Origin: Thermostichus sp047461615
Lineage (GTDB): Bacteria; Cyanobacteriota; Cyanobacteriia; Thermostichales; Thermostichaceae
Assembly (NCBI RefSeq): GCF_047461615.1
Contig: NZ_JANSHI010000009.1
Span: 39,228 to 103,227 of the forward strand
Reading direction: 5' to 3'
DNA length: 64,000 nt
This document shows positions 8,993 to 17,068 of this stretch, piece by piece (the first letter of the stretch is position 1; every line of letters begins with the position of its first letter). The notes below the pieces were generated by a model that did not search any database, was not told where the DNA came from, and saw only the letters and a program-made list of their open reading frames with translations. The translations under genes were made by a program, and so were the position numbers.

Positions 8993-9919
8993 CTATGCAA
9001 GAAAGCGTAGGCATTGCTGCAAGGCCCGCTGCACTGAGCCCAGGTAGCCCTCTCCAAACAAGTTGAGATGGTTGAGCCAGTGGTAGAGCTGGTAAAGAGG
9101 CTTGCGGTGAGGATACCCCTCGTCCAGGGGATAGGCCTCTTGATAGGCCCGGTAGAACTCCGCCGGGAAGCCGCCAAAAAGCTCGGTCATCGCCAGATCC
9201 GTCTCCCGATCCCCGTAGTAGGTGGCTGGGTCAAAAATTACCGGCGAGCCATCGGGCAAGGCGCCGTAGTTGCCGCCCCAGAGATCCCCGTGTAGCAGAG
9301 ACGGGACGGGCCGGTAGTGGCGAAAGAAAGTCTCTAGCTCCGCCATTACCCGCTCGGCTTGCGTCACCCAGGCGCCGCGGTAACCCCGCTGACAAGCCAG
9401 CTTGACCTGGTAGAGAAGTCGCTGTTCTCGGTAGAAGTCCACCCAGTTCTGCCGCCAACTGTTGATCTGCGGCGTCGAACCAATGGTGTTGTTGCGATCC
9501 CAGCCGTAGTTGCCGTTGGGGGAGAGCGTGCAGTGCAACTGGGCCAACTGGGATCCCAGCAAACTTCCCGTTTGGGGGCGGGGCGAACTCAGCTCCAGGT
9601 ATTCCAGCACCAGGTAAGCCTGCCCATCAAAGGATCCCCAGGCAATCGGCTGTGGCACCCGCACGGCATTGGCCGCCGCCAAGGTTTGCAGGCCCGCCGC
9701 CTCTGCTGCAAACATCTCCAGCGCTCTTTCTCCTCCCCCCGCCACCTTGACAAAGTAGTCTCGTCTTTCCTGGCCAGAAGAAGCCTGAAGCACACAGGAA
9801 AGCTGGTAGGCGGCGTTGATGCTGCCCCCGCCCAGGGGACGGTAGTGTAGAGGATGCAAGGGATCCCCTGTGGCTTCAGAGAGGTGCTGGGCAACGGCCT
9901 GCCAAAAGTTCTGCATCAA
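8993..9919 (-). CDS. Fructosamine/ketosamine 3-kinase family protein
   Basis: Predicted to phosphorylate ketosamines (glycated amines), starting their removal from proteins; a cytosolic protein-repair enzyme. The fold is aminoglycoside-phosphotransferase-like. Visible motifs are the N-terminal glycine-rich segment LGGGSINAAYQL, the DYFVK lysine strand, the catalytic loop LLHGDLWGGNYG and the metal-binding IFDPATYYGDRETDLAM. GDRE and TELFGGFP are characteristic of the FN3K subfamily. Length, 308 residues, is typical (about 290-310). The ATG at 9919 is the natural start. Substrate specificity of bacterial members is mostly untested, so the activity is inferred from family. Confidence 0.88.
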   Translation of the reverse strand: MMQNFWQAVAQHLSEATGDPLHPLHYRPLGGGSINAAYQLSCVLQASSGQERRDYFVKVAGGGERALEMFAAEAAGLQTLAAANAVRVPQPIAWGSFDGQAYLVLEYLELSSPRPQTGSLLGSQLAQLHCTLSPNGNYGWDRNNTIGSTPQINSWRQNWVDFYREQRLLYQVKLACQRGYRGAWVTQAERVMAELETFFRHYRPVPSLLHGDLWGGNYGALPDGSPVIFDPATYYGDRETDLAMTELFGGFPAEFYRAYQEAYPLDEGYPHRKPLYQLYHWLNHLNLFGEGYLGSVQRALQQCLRFLA

Positions 9920-10077
9920 TACTGGGCTAGCTGGGCTAGGTGTTTAGATGAACTATCGGTGTCAGTCCGGCAACCGACCCAGCTACCAGCGTAGCAAAGC
10001 TGCCTGCCGCGTCCATTTCTCGCTTGGGTGATAACCTCCGCCGCCTTTCTGGCCGCCTGGCGAGAGCCCAGAAGCTG

Positions 10078-10506
10078 CTATTCTCCTTCTACCGCTGCCT
10101 CAGCATCCAAAAAGTCGAGTTCAATGGCTTGGGATCCCCCCACTGCCAACAGCTCCAGCAGGGATCCCAGCCGCCACCAGATCAGTCCTGCTGTGCTGAA
10201 GACAAGGATCCCGCCGACCAAGGCCGCCAAAGCCAGAGATAGGCCAAAAACGTGTAAACAGGCAGCTACAAAGCCAAAGGCAAACAGATTGCAGAGGGCG
10301 TAGCTGAGGATGATCCCCGGCGTGCGGTAGCGGATCTGCCCCTGGCCCTCTCGGTTCTGCTGCCAAAGGGCTACCTGGTATTCCAACTTGTCTTTAAAGA
10401 TGATGCCGAAAATAATAGCAAAGAAGCTGAGCAGGGCAATGGCCGAGTAGATAGGGGGGTTGACAAGGCTACGGGAAAACTCGCCGCTGAGGTAGAGGGA
10501 CTCCAT
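10078..10506 (-). CDS. Cyanobacterial membrane protein of unknown function
   Basis: I do not recognise a named family. The predicted 142-residue protein has a hydrophobic segment near residues 20-40 (IYSAIALLSFFAIIFGIIF), a charged middle (KDKLEYQVALWQQNREGQGQ), then two closely spaced membrane segments (about 65-105) and an acidic C-terminus ending AEAAVEGE. A TTG at 10524 would add six residues; the ATG at 10506 is preferred although its ribosome-binding site is weak. It follows the GTPase gene on the same strand by about 30 bases, so the two may be co-transcribed. A role with the GTPase/PATAN pair is inference from position only. Confidence 0.65.
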   Translation of the reverse strand: MESLYLSGEFSRSLVNPPIYSAIALLSFFAIIFGIIFKDKLEYQVALWQQNREGQGQIRYRTPGIILSYALCNLFAFGFVAACLHVFGLSLALAALVGGILVFSTAGLIWWRLGSLLELLAVGGSQAIELDFLDAEAAVEGE

Positions 10507-10535
10507 AAGACTTAGCTGACCCAACTCCCCCTAGC

Positions 10536-11105
10536 TTAACATTTCTTAGCATCTTCTGCTGGGACAACCACCTGGGGCATCAGTTGCTCAACCAATAGGA
10601 GCAGCGTGTTGGCCACAGAAGCCGGCTCTTGAGCATTTAAGGTCGTGTGGGGAATTGAGCCGTCTTGGTTGTTCAGGATCAGCAAAATGTCTTCCGGATC
10701 CCAGGCATTGGGGTGATCGACGTGGGTGATCCCAATAACTGAGGGAGCATGGGTTCTGGACCTCATAAAGGCTTGAATGGCCTGGGCATTGCGAAACTGG
10801 CCAGGCAGGTGGGCAGGCACCAGAAGAACGTAGCCATGAGCGCGCTGGATTAAAATATCCCACATAAAGCTAAAGCGGGCCTGGCCGGGCGTGCCGTAGA
10901 GATGCAGCCACATCTCTTCTTCCTCTTCGCCAATTCTCAGGCGGCCAAAGTCCATGCTGACCGTTGTGCTTTGCTTTAGCTCTGCCACCTCATCGGTGGC
11001 CTTGCAATCGGTGTCGACCACCTCTATCTCGCTGATGGTGCGAATAAAGGTGGACTTTCCAGCGCCCACGGGCCCGGTGACAACAATGCGGAGAATATTG
11101 TCCAC
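10536..11105 (-). CDS. Small Ras-like GTPase of the PATAN-linked class
   Basis: A soluble P-loop GTPase, probably a molecular switch. The G1 loop GPVGAGKST lies near the N-terminus. The switch Thr sits in STTVSMDFGRL, and G3 is LYGTPGQARF, where Pro-Gly replaces the usual Ala-Gly, as in MglA/Rab-like bacterial GTPases. The usual NKxD (G4) is degenerate, read as THVDHP. I chose the GTG at 11105 (MDNILRIVVTG) because GGTGGGGGGAAG lies just upstream; a TTG at 11147 would add 14 residues. It directly follows the PATAN gene, the pairing known in cyanobacteria for regulators of motility or development. Its target is unknown. Confidence 0.82.
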   Translation of the reverse strand: MDNILRIVVTGPVGAGKSTFIRTISEIEVVDTDCKATDEVAELKQSTTVSMDFGRLRIGEEEEEMWLHLYGTPGQARFSFMWDILIQRAHGYVLLVPAHLPGQFRNAQAIQAFMRSRTHAPSVIGITHVDHPNAWDPEDILLILNNQDGSIPHTTLNAQEPASVANTLLLLVEQLMPQVVVPAEDAKKC

Positions 11106-11151
11106 AGTTAGCTTCCCCCCACCAAAGACCAGCCCGCTCAAACCCAATTGG

Positions 11152-11807
11152 TTAGGAAGAAGCTAAACTGCTAGCTCCGGTAGCGATCAAGCGTTTAAAC
11201 AAGGCCTCGCTCATACCCGTTTCCTGTTGCACAGCGTTGTAGGCCACCTCAAGGTAGGCTTGCTCAATAGAGGAAGCTCAAGGCTGGTGCGCCAGAAGTA
11301 GCTATCTGGTTGGGGCAAGTTTTCTTCCCGACGTTGATCCTGCTTCAGCTGCTGCAGCCCTTCCAAAACTACGGCCGAAGCCTCCTTGCTTAAGCCAGTC
11401 ATCTCTTGATAGGGCAACGGTACGTTGGGTAAGAAGCTGAACTGGCCCGCTTCCAAGGCAAAGAGGCAGTAGAGCCCCACTTGCAGTTGATGGCGAAAGA
11501 GCTTGACCAAATCTACAGGGGAGATCAACCCTTGCTGCTGCAGGCAACGCCCCAGAGGTTCCTCCAGACTCCTGGCAACCAACTGGCTAATCACCTGGCT
11601 GTCCACTAGCCTAGAGCCAGTCAGCAGGTTTTCCAAGCGATGCTTCTCTTCAGGGGGCAAAGCGGCAATCACCCGGCCTCGATAAAGCCAGATGCGGTAG
11701 ATACCATTGGGCGCCCAGACAGACAATTGCCCCGATTTCTTACCCTTCTCCATCAAATGCAATAGGTCGCTCAGGGAGAATTCCTGAAGATCCCCTAGCA
11801 TTGCCAT
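11152..11807 (-). pseudogene. PATAN/DUF4388 regulatory protein, frameshifted near its 3' end
   Basis: Encodes a DUF4388 (PATAN-like) protein, starting GDLQEFSLSDLLHLMEKGKKSG with WAPNGIYRIWLYRGRVIAA, the typical opening of cyanobacterial adaptor proteins that work with small GTPases or response regulators. The ATG-initiated frame runs to a stop at 11211 (198 residues), but its last 20 residues (from LSKPTLRW) look unnatural. Beginning at about 11273 the -1 frame continues sensibly as SIEQAYLEVAYNAVQQETG through ALFKRLIATGASSL to a stop at 11152-11154. A one-base loss around CTTCCTCT on the coding strand explains this; restoring it gives 218 residues. It could be a true frameshift, a sequencing error or, less likely, recoding, since no slippery heptamer is seen. 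The gene sits just upstream of the GTPase gene. Confidence 0.7.
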
Positions 11808-12093
11808 ACTTTTACTCCCCTTGCCCCTCTAGGATCAGTTTCTCCAGTGTTTTCACGGATCTTGCTCTGTTAGGCAAAAAACCAAAGCGTGCCCTCATGG
11901 GCTAGTCTGGACTTACATAAGCCCAGGTTGCAAAAGATTAAAGCTGATACATTTTTTAGTCATAGTTAGTCGAACTTGCTAAATTTTCCTAACTTGTATG
12001 CAGCAGTTGCTATGTCAGAAGCTCGGTAAAAACTCGGAAGATTAACAAATATTTAACAATCAATGTTCGGTTGTTCGCAGCCTCTAACACTTT
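11808..12093. other. AT-rich intergenic region upstream of the PATAN gene
   Basis: About 286 bases without a credible gene, clearly richer in A+T than its surroundings. It carries the upstream region of the PATAN gene (minus strand) and the downstream end of the copper ATPase gene. It holds one copy of an imperfect palindromic repeat (11953-11975); a related copy overlaps the ATPase stop at 12091. No convincing sigma-70 promoter pair was identified. Confidence 0.5.
11953..11975 (+). repeat. Dispersed palindromic repeat, copy A
   Basis: Reads TTTTTAGTCATAGTTAGTCG followed by AAC. It matches copy B (12091-12113) at 18 of 23 positions in direct orientation, about 138 bases apart. A third related copy is at 16532-16553. 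The core resembles the perfect palindrome TAGCTATAGCTA. Confidence 0.5.
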
Positions 12094-12113
12094 TTAGCTA
12101 TAGCTACTCGAAA
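12091..12113 (+). repeat. Dispersed palindromic repeat, copy B, overlapping the ctaA stop
   Basis: Contains the perfect 12-base palindrome TAGCTATAGCTA followed by CTCGAA. It overlaps the last codons and stop of the copper ATPase gene on the minus strand, so the last residues (SSSYS) are encoded by the repeat. Confidence 0.5.
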
Positions 12114-14598
12114 ATTCACAGGGCACAAATGTTCTCCTCAAGAGAATCGAATTGAGGGTTACACTGAGGGAGCTCAAGGCCATGAGACCCCCAGCCATTG
12201 CCGGGCTCAGGCCAATGCCAAAGGCGGGCAGGAGCACCCCTGCTGCCAGCGGGATCCCCAGCAGGTTGTAGCCAATAGCCCAGAGGAGGTTTTGCTGGAT
12301 CTTGTGAAAGGTGGCGCGGCTGAGACGGATGGCTTCCACTACGTCCCAGAGGCGGTTGCGCATGAGGATGATATCGGCAGTCTCCAGAGCGGCAGCAGTA
12401 GCAGAGTGCAGGGCAATGCCCACATCGGCCTGGGCTAAAGCCGGTGCATCGTTGATGCCATCGCCCACCATGGCAACTCTCTGGCCCTGGGCCTGCAGAT
12501 CTCGGATGACTTGAGCCTTGTCGGCTGGCTGCACCTCAGCGATGACGCGGATCCCTGGCACCTGCAAAGCTTGGGCCACCTGGTGAGCCACCTCGGCTCG
12601 ATCCCCAGTCAGTAAGACCACCTGTAGGCCCATTTTCTGGAGCTGTTGCAGCGTTGCCTGGGCATCAGGCCGCAAGGGATCCTGGGCCGCCAGCAGCCCT
12701 GCCAGGGATCCCTCCACAGCCACGCCCACCACCGTTTTGCCAGCTTGCAGCAACACCTCGGCTTGGGCCTGCGCTGGAGGGGAAATCGGGATCCCCAGGG
12801 TAGCCAGCCCCTCGAGGGAGGCCAAGATAACCTGTTTTCCTTCCACCCGCGCCGAGGCTCCCACTCCCGCCTGGGTGTAAAACTCGTCGGCAGAAAGCAG
12901 GGGCAGTCCTTGCTCGCGGGCGGCTCCCAGGATGGCTTGGGCTAGAGGATGGCAAGTGCCGCTTTCCACGGTGGCCGCCAGCTGCAGCAGCCGAGCCGGA
13001 TCCAGGGAGGGGTCGAGGGCAAGGCAATCCGTCAGGTGCGGATCCCCCTGGGTGAGGGTGCCGGTTTTGTCGAAGACGACTGTTTGCAAGCGGTGAGTCT
13101 TCTCCAGGACGTCGCCGCCGCGGATGAGCAGTCCCCGCTCCGCTCCCAGGCCGGTGCCTACCAGAATGGCTGTCGGCGTGGCCAATCCCAACGCACAGGG
13201 GCAGGCCACCACCAGCACCGAGATGGCCAGCTTAAGGCTGAGGAGCAGGGGAGTTGAAGGAGGGGGGTGATCCCCCAGGTGCAGGTAGGAGTGGAGGCCA
13301 ACTCCCATCAGGATCTCGCTTCCCCAAAGAGGGATCCCGATCCAGTACCAGAAGGCGAAGATGAGAAAGGCTAGCGCCACTACAGCGTAGGTGAAGTAAC
13401 CGGCCACCCGGTCGGCCAGGCCCTGGATGGGGGCCTTGCGGGCTTGGGCTTCCTCCACTAGCCGGATAATCTGAGCCAGGATGGTGTCTTTCCCAGTGCG
13501 CGTAGACCGACACAGCAGCACTCCCGATTGGTTGACCGTCCCGGCCACAACCGGATCCCCTGGCTGTTTGAGCACGGGTAGGGATTCCCCGGTGAGCATG
13601 CCCTCGTTGACCATGGCCTGGCCGGCAATAACCTCCCCATCCACCGGGATCTGTTCGCCAGCGCGCACCTGCAGCCAATCCCCTACCTGGACTTGTTCAA
13701 CGGGGCACCATTCTCCTTCCTGGGATACCCAGTCGGATCCCAGCCCTTTCTGGGCTCGTAGCCGGCGAGCTGAGGTGGGACACAGGCTCACCAAAGCCTG
13801 CAAACTGCTGGCAGCCCGCAGACGGCTCTGCTGTTCCAGCGCCCGTCCCAGCAAGATGAAGCTGAGCAGCATCACCGGCTCGTCGAAGAAGCACTCCCAA
13901 CCCACCTGCGGGGCCAACAGCCCCACCAGACTGGCCAGGTAGGCGGATCCGGATCCCAGGGTAACTAGCGTGTTCATGTTGGGAGCTAGCCGCCGCGCCG
14001 CCCGCCAGCCGTCCAGGACAATGCCCCGAGCTGGGCCAAGAAAAGTCAACGTCGCCAACCCCCAGTGCAGCCAGACGTTGTTGAGAACGGGCAAGCTCAA
14101 ACGGGTGAACAGATCCAAGTGGCTAGCGGCAGAGACAAGCAGCAAAAAAGCGGCGGCGAGGGCCTGGCGGATCTGGTCTTGGGTTTGCCGCCGCTGCCGG
14201 GCCAGGGGATCCGCGGGCGCGTCCAGGGCCTTTTCGCCCGCTGCCAAGGGGGCCTGATTTTGGGGAAAAGTGCTGGGAAACCCCGCCTCTGTCAAGATCC
14301 GAGCCAGATGCTCTGGGTCAGGCTGGATCCCGGGGGCAAATTCCACAAGGGCCGACTCGGTAACCAAGTTAACCCTGGCCTTGACCACTCCAGGCTGGCT
14401 TAGGAGCAGCTGCTCAACGGTCCGGACGCAGCCAGCACAACTCATCCCCCCTACTTGGAGCAGCAGGGATCCGTTCCCAGCCAATCCTAAAGGCCTATCC
14501 TCCACAGCGGGCTCGGCTAGCTGGGTTTCTTCCCCAGGGTGCGGCGCCTCTGCAGGGGCCATTACAGGGACTCCCTCGACCTCGCTTTTTGGCGCCAT
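12094..14598 (-). CDS. ctaA: Copper-transporting P1B-type ATPase (CtaA-like)
   Basis: Pumps copper across a membrane using ATP; CtaA in cyanobacteria supplies copper toward the thylakoid route for plastocyanin and oxidase. It has one N-terminal heavy-metal domain with GMSCAGCVRTVEQ, eight predicted membrane segments, the actuator motif TGES, the ion-binding CPC in VACPCALGLATP, the phosphorylation site DKTGT and the hinge GDGINDAPALAQADVGIA. A His-containing loop (GLHSYLHLGDH) precedes the CPC helix, and LKLAISVLVVACPC resembles CtaA more than PacS. I prefer the ATG at 14598; a GTG at 14655, overlapping the upstream stop as TAGTG, would add 19 residues. No copper chaperone gene is nearby. Copper specificity is well supported; import versus export is less so. 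Confidence 0.85.
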   Translation of the reverse strand: MAPKSEVEGVPVMAPAEAPHPGEETQLAEPAVEDRPLGLAGNGSLLLQVGGMSCAGCVRTVEQLLLSQPGVVKARVNLVTESALVEFAPGIQPDPEHLARILTEAGFPSTFPQNQAPLAAGEKALDAPADPLARQRRQTQDQIRQALAAAFLLLVSAASHLDLFTRLSLPVLNNVWLHWGLATLTFLGPARGIVLDGWRAARRLAPNMNTLVTLGSGSAYLASLVGLLAPQVGWECFFDEPVMLLSFILLGRALEQQSRLRAASSLQALVSLCPTSARRLRAQKGLGSDWVSQEGEWCPVEQVQVGDWLQVRAGEQIPVDGEVIAGQAMVNEGMLTGESLPVLKQPGDPVVAGTVNQSGVLLCRSTRTGKDTILAQIIRLVEEAQARKAPIQGLADRVAGYFTYAVVALAFLIFAFWYWIGIPLWGSEILMGVGLHSYLHLGDHPPPSTPLLLSLKLAISVLVVACPCALGLATPTAILVGTGLGAERGLLIRGGDVLEKTHRLQTVVFDKTGTLTQGDPHLTDCLALDPSLDPARLLQLAATVESGTCHPLAQAILGAAREQGLPLLSADEFYTQAGVGASARVEGKQVILASLEGLATLGIPISPPAQAQAEVLLQAGKTVVGVAVEGSLAGLLAAQDPLRPDAQATLQQLQKMGLQVVLLTGDRAEVAHQVAQALQVPGIRVIAEVQPADKAQVIRDLQAQGQRVAMVGDGINDAPALAQADVGIALHSATAAALETADIILMRNRLWDVVEAIRLSRATFHKIQQNLLWAIGYNLLGIPLAAGVLLPAFGIGLSPAMAGGLMALSSLSVTLNSILLRRTFVPCEFSSSYS

Positions 14599-14654
14599 CG
14601 GCAAAATCAGGAATGAGGGGTACTCTCCCCATCCTAACGCTGGGATCCCCGCCA

Positions 14655-14930
14655 CTACCCCCTTTGAACTCGCCGCTCAAACTCCTCGCGGGTGGCATCC
14701 ACCAGTTGCACTGCCTCTGGATAGAGATTGGGGTGGTTTTGCTTGAGCCAACTCAGGAGGCGCGCCAACTGGGCTGTGCAGAGATCCAGATCGGCCTGAA
14801 AGATCACCGCCGCCGCCATGTGCTGGGCATACTCAGGCGGGTGGCCTCTTTGGGTTAGCTCTGCAGTCAGAGCAGCCAGGGCCTGCTGACGAATCGAGGG
14901 CAAGGGGCCTTCGGGGGTGGACATGGGCAA
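14655..14930 (-). CDS. Small conserved-looking hypothetical protein between fabF and ctaA
   Basis: A 91-residue soluble protein with no recognised domain. It looks helical throughout, with MSTPEGPLPSIRQQALAAL at the start, an HPPEYAQHMAAAVIFQADLD middle and a basic tail EEFERRVQRG. No Cys clusters, signal peptide or membrane segment are present. ATGs at 14930 and 14924 are both usable. It begins six bases after the fabF stop and ends overlapping the possible GTG start of ctaA, so it is very likely part of the acpP-fabF transcript. No function can be assigned. Confidence 0.65.
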   Translation of the reverse strand: MPMSTPEGPLPSIRQQALAALTAELTQRGHPPEYAQHMAAAVIFQADLDLCTAQLARLLSWLKQNHPNLYPEAVQLVDATREEFERRVQRG

Positions 14931-14936
14931 GATCCC

Positions 14937-16229
14937 CTAGTCGGCGGAATAGCGGCGCAGGGCCAGGGTCACGTTGTGCCCCCCAAATCCGAAGGCGTTG
15001 ACCAAGGCCACGTCAACAGCCATCTGCCGCGCCTTATGGGGGACAAAGTCCAGCCCTTCGCACTCGGGGTCGGGGTTATCCAAGTTGAGGGTGGGGGGAA
15101 CCCAGCCGTGGTAGATGGCTAGGGCCGTCGCTACGGTGGCAATGCCGCCTGCTCCCCCCAACAGGTGGCCGGTCATGGACTTGGTGGCGCTGATGGCTAG
15201 GCGAGGGGCATGCTCACCAAAAACTGCCCTGATGGCTTGCACCTCGGCAACATCCCCCACAGGCGTGCCGGTGGCATGGGCGTTGATGTGCTGCACCTGG
15301 TCAGGCTGGATCCCAGCATCTTTAAGGGCTAGCCGCATCGCACGGGCGGCACCTTCGCCAGCAGGAGCGGGGTTGGTGATGTGGTGGGCGTCGCAGGTGA
15401 GGCCGTAGCCGACGATCTCGGCATAGATCTTGGCGCCGCGGGCGCGAGCATGCTCCAGCTCCTCCAGCAGCAGGATCCCTGCCCCTTCCCCCATGACAAA
15501 GCCATCCCGATCCCGGTCAAAGGGCCGGCAGGCCTGCTCCGGGGCATCGTTGCGGGTGGAAAGAGCTTTCATGGCGCTAAACCCGGCCACCGACAGAGGA
15601 GTTACGGCTGCCTCCGTACCCCCCGCAATCACAGCCTGTACCTCTCCCCGCTGCAGGAGCCGGAAGGCATCACCAATGGCGTTGGAGCCGGAAGCACAGG
15701 CTGTTACCGTACAGAAATTGGGCCCTTTGGCGCCAAAGTGAATGGCCACGTGGCCTGCTGCCATATTTGCAATCATCATCGGCACCATAAAGGGGCTGCA
15801 GCGATCTGGCCCTTTCTGGAGATAAATGGTCTGCTGCTCTTCCAAGACCCGGATGCCGCCGATGCCGCTGCCCAGCACCACCCCCACCTGCTCAGCATTG
15901 AGATGGGTAATCCGAAATTGGGCATCCTCTAGGGCCTGCTGAGTGGCAGCCAACGCCAGGTGGACAAAGCGGTCAGTGCGCTTGACATCCTTGCGATCTA
16001 GGTAGTCGAGGGGATCAAACCCCTTCACCTCCCCCGCAATGCGGCACTCGTGGCGGGAGGCGTCGAAGTGGGTAATTGGCCCAATGCCAGAGCGCCCTGC
16101 CAGCAAGCCCTGCCAAAACTCAGCAGGAGAATTGCCAAGCGGGGTTATTGCTCCCAGCCCCGTGATGACGACGCGACGCTTGGAGGGGAGTGGAACGGAC
16201 ATAGGAGCAAGGGCAGGATCTGTAGACAA
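14937..16229 (-). CDS. fabF: 3-oxoacyl-[acyl-carrier-protein] synthase II
   Basis: Condenses malonyl-ACP with acyl-ACP to elongate fatty acids (KAS II). The N-terminus RRVVITGLGAITPLGNSPAE is classic. The nucleophile Cys lies in VTACASGSNAIGDAF (about residue 178). The two catalytic His residues are in HINAHATGTPVGD and KSMTGHLLGGAGG, and the C-terminal VNAFGFGGHNVTLAL block is complete. Its 430 residues are slightly longer than usual because of a 15-residue N-terminal stretch; an internal start is possible. The acpP gene lies 36 bases upstream on the same strand, the standard cyanobacterial acpP-fabF operon. Very secure. Confidence 0.97.
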   Translation of the reverse strand: MSTDPALAPMSVPLPSKRRVVITGLGAITPLGNSPAEFWQGLLAGRSGIGPITHFDASRHECRIAGEVKGFDPLDYLDRKDVKRTDRFVHLALAATQQALEDAQFRITHLNAEQVGVVLGSGIGGIRVLEEQQTIYLQKGPDRCSPFMVPMMIANMAAGHVAIHFGAKGPNFCTVTACASGSNAIGDAFRLLQRGEVQAVIAGGTEAAVTPLSVAGFSAMKALSTRNDAPEQACRPFDRDRDGFVMGEGAGILLLEELEHARARGAKIYAEIVGYGLTCDAHHITNPAPAGEGAARAMRLALKDAGIQPDQVQHINAHATGTPVGDVAEVQAIRAVFGEHAPRLAISATKSMTGHLLGGAGGIATVATALAIYHGWVPPTLNLDNPDPECEGLDFVPHKARQMAVDVALVNAFGFGGHNVTLALRRYSAD

Positions 16230-16265
16230 CGCTAAATCAGGGGAAGGTCCCCATCCTCCCGCAGG

Positions 16266-16514
16266 TTAGGCAGCTTTCTTCTTGGAGAGGATGTAGTTGA
16301 CGGCATCCTGCACAGTGGCAATGCCCTGAGCGTCCTCATCGGGGATCTCTAGATCGAACTCCTCCTCGAAGGCCATGACCAGCTCGACTGTGTCGAGGCT
16401 ATCAGCCCCTAGGTCGTTCTGGAAATTGGCTTCCAGGGTTACTTTGTCGTCTTCCACTCCTAGCTGCTCGGACACAATCTTGCGAACACGCTGGTAAACT
16501 TCCTCGGCGCTCAT
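16266..16514 (-). CDS. acpP: Acyl carrier protein
   Basis: Carries fatty-acyl intermediates on a 4'-phosphopantetheine arm. The 82-residue acidic helical protein has the attachment serine in GADSLDTVELVMAFEEEF, then IPDEDAQGIATVQDAVNYI, and ends KKKAA. Length and motif are diagnostic. It is the first gene of the acpP-fabF run. The ATG at 16514 follows a short SD-like AGGG segment. A TACAAT box on the same strand (16562-16567) and a palindromic repeat lie in its leader. Confidence 0.97.
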   Translation of the reverse strand: MSAEEVYQRVRKIVSEQLGVEDDKVTLEANFQNDLGADSLDTVELVMAFEEEFDLEIPDEDAQGIATVQDAVNYILSKKKAA

Positions 16515-16531
16515 CCTTGGAACCCTAGAGT

Positions 16532-16553
16532 CTCTTAGCTATGGCTATCGAAG
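16532..16553 (+). repeat. Dispersed palindromic repeat, copy C, in the acpP leader
   Basis: Reads TTAGCTATGGCTATCGAAG at its core, one base shorter than copy B (TTAGCTATAGCTACTCGAA). It lies between the acpP start codon and the putative -10 box, so it would be in the 5' leader of the acpP transcript if that promoter is right. Confidence 0.45.
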
Positions 16554-16561
16554 CACCCCCT

Positions 16562-16567
16562 ATTGTA
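16562..16567 (-). promoter_or_regulatory. Putative -10 box of the acpP-fabF operon
   Basis: Reads TACAAT on the minus strand. The 17-base-spaced -35 position is poor (GCAAGA). A start near 16555 would give a leader of about 40 bases before acpP. Confidence 0.4.
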
Positions 16568-16708
16568 TCGGAGAAGGGCTCTCCTCTTGCGGGAGCTCTA
16601 CCCGCTTTTTTGGCCGCAGAGGGGGGAGGTGGCTTTTCCGGTTCCAGAAAGAGCAGCTAGGATAGTCAACTGCACCTCAAGTTGGCTTCTCAAGGAGAAC
16701 CTGCTTCC

Positions 16709-16999
16709 ATGCCGCGCGCTTACGAAACGATGCTGATTGTGCGCCCCGACCTCTCGGAGGAACCCCTCGCCCAACTCCTTAGCGAACAGGAGTCCCTCTT
16801 GCGAGAAAACGGGGCAACTGAGCTAGAAATTACCAACCGTGGCAAGCGCCGCTTCGCCGGGTTTGAGATGAAGAAGTTTAAGGAAGGACTGTACATCCAG
16901 GTCAACTACAAGGCCGAGCCGAAGACAGTGGCCACCTGGGAGAAGAATCTGCGCATCAACGAGAACGTCCTGCGCTACATGACCCTGCGCCTGGATTGA
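16709..16999 (+). CDS. rpsF: 30S ribosomal protein S6
   Basis: A structural protein of the small ribosomal subunit that pairs with S18. The 96-residue protein starts MPRAYETMLIVRPDLSEE and contains ITNRGKRRFAGFEMKKFKEG and ENVLRYMTLRLD, all S6 hallmarks. I chose the ATG at 16709 because AAGGAG lies at 16692-16697 and the family begins there; an upstream in-frame start at 16682 is unlikely. It is divergent from acpP and followed by an ssb gene on the same strand, a common bacterial neighbourhood although rpsR is not present. Confidence 0.96.
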   Translation: MPRAYETMLIVRPDLSEEPLAQLLSEQESLLRENGATELEITNRGKRRFAGFEMKKFKEGLYIQVNYKAEPKTVATWEKNLRINENVLRYMTLRLD

Positions 17000-17068
17000 G
17001 TCGACAGAATCCCGGCCAGAGCACAGACTAGAAATATAAGGCCCTAGCAAACTTCCCGTGGCTTTGTT

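Noticed and set aside
11096..11105. TTGTCCACA, a DnaA-box-like nonamer
   Set aside because: Single copy inside the GTPase gene, far from dnaA, so most likely chance.
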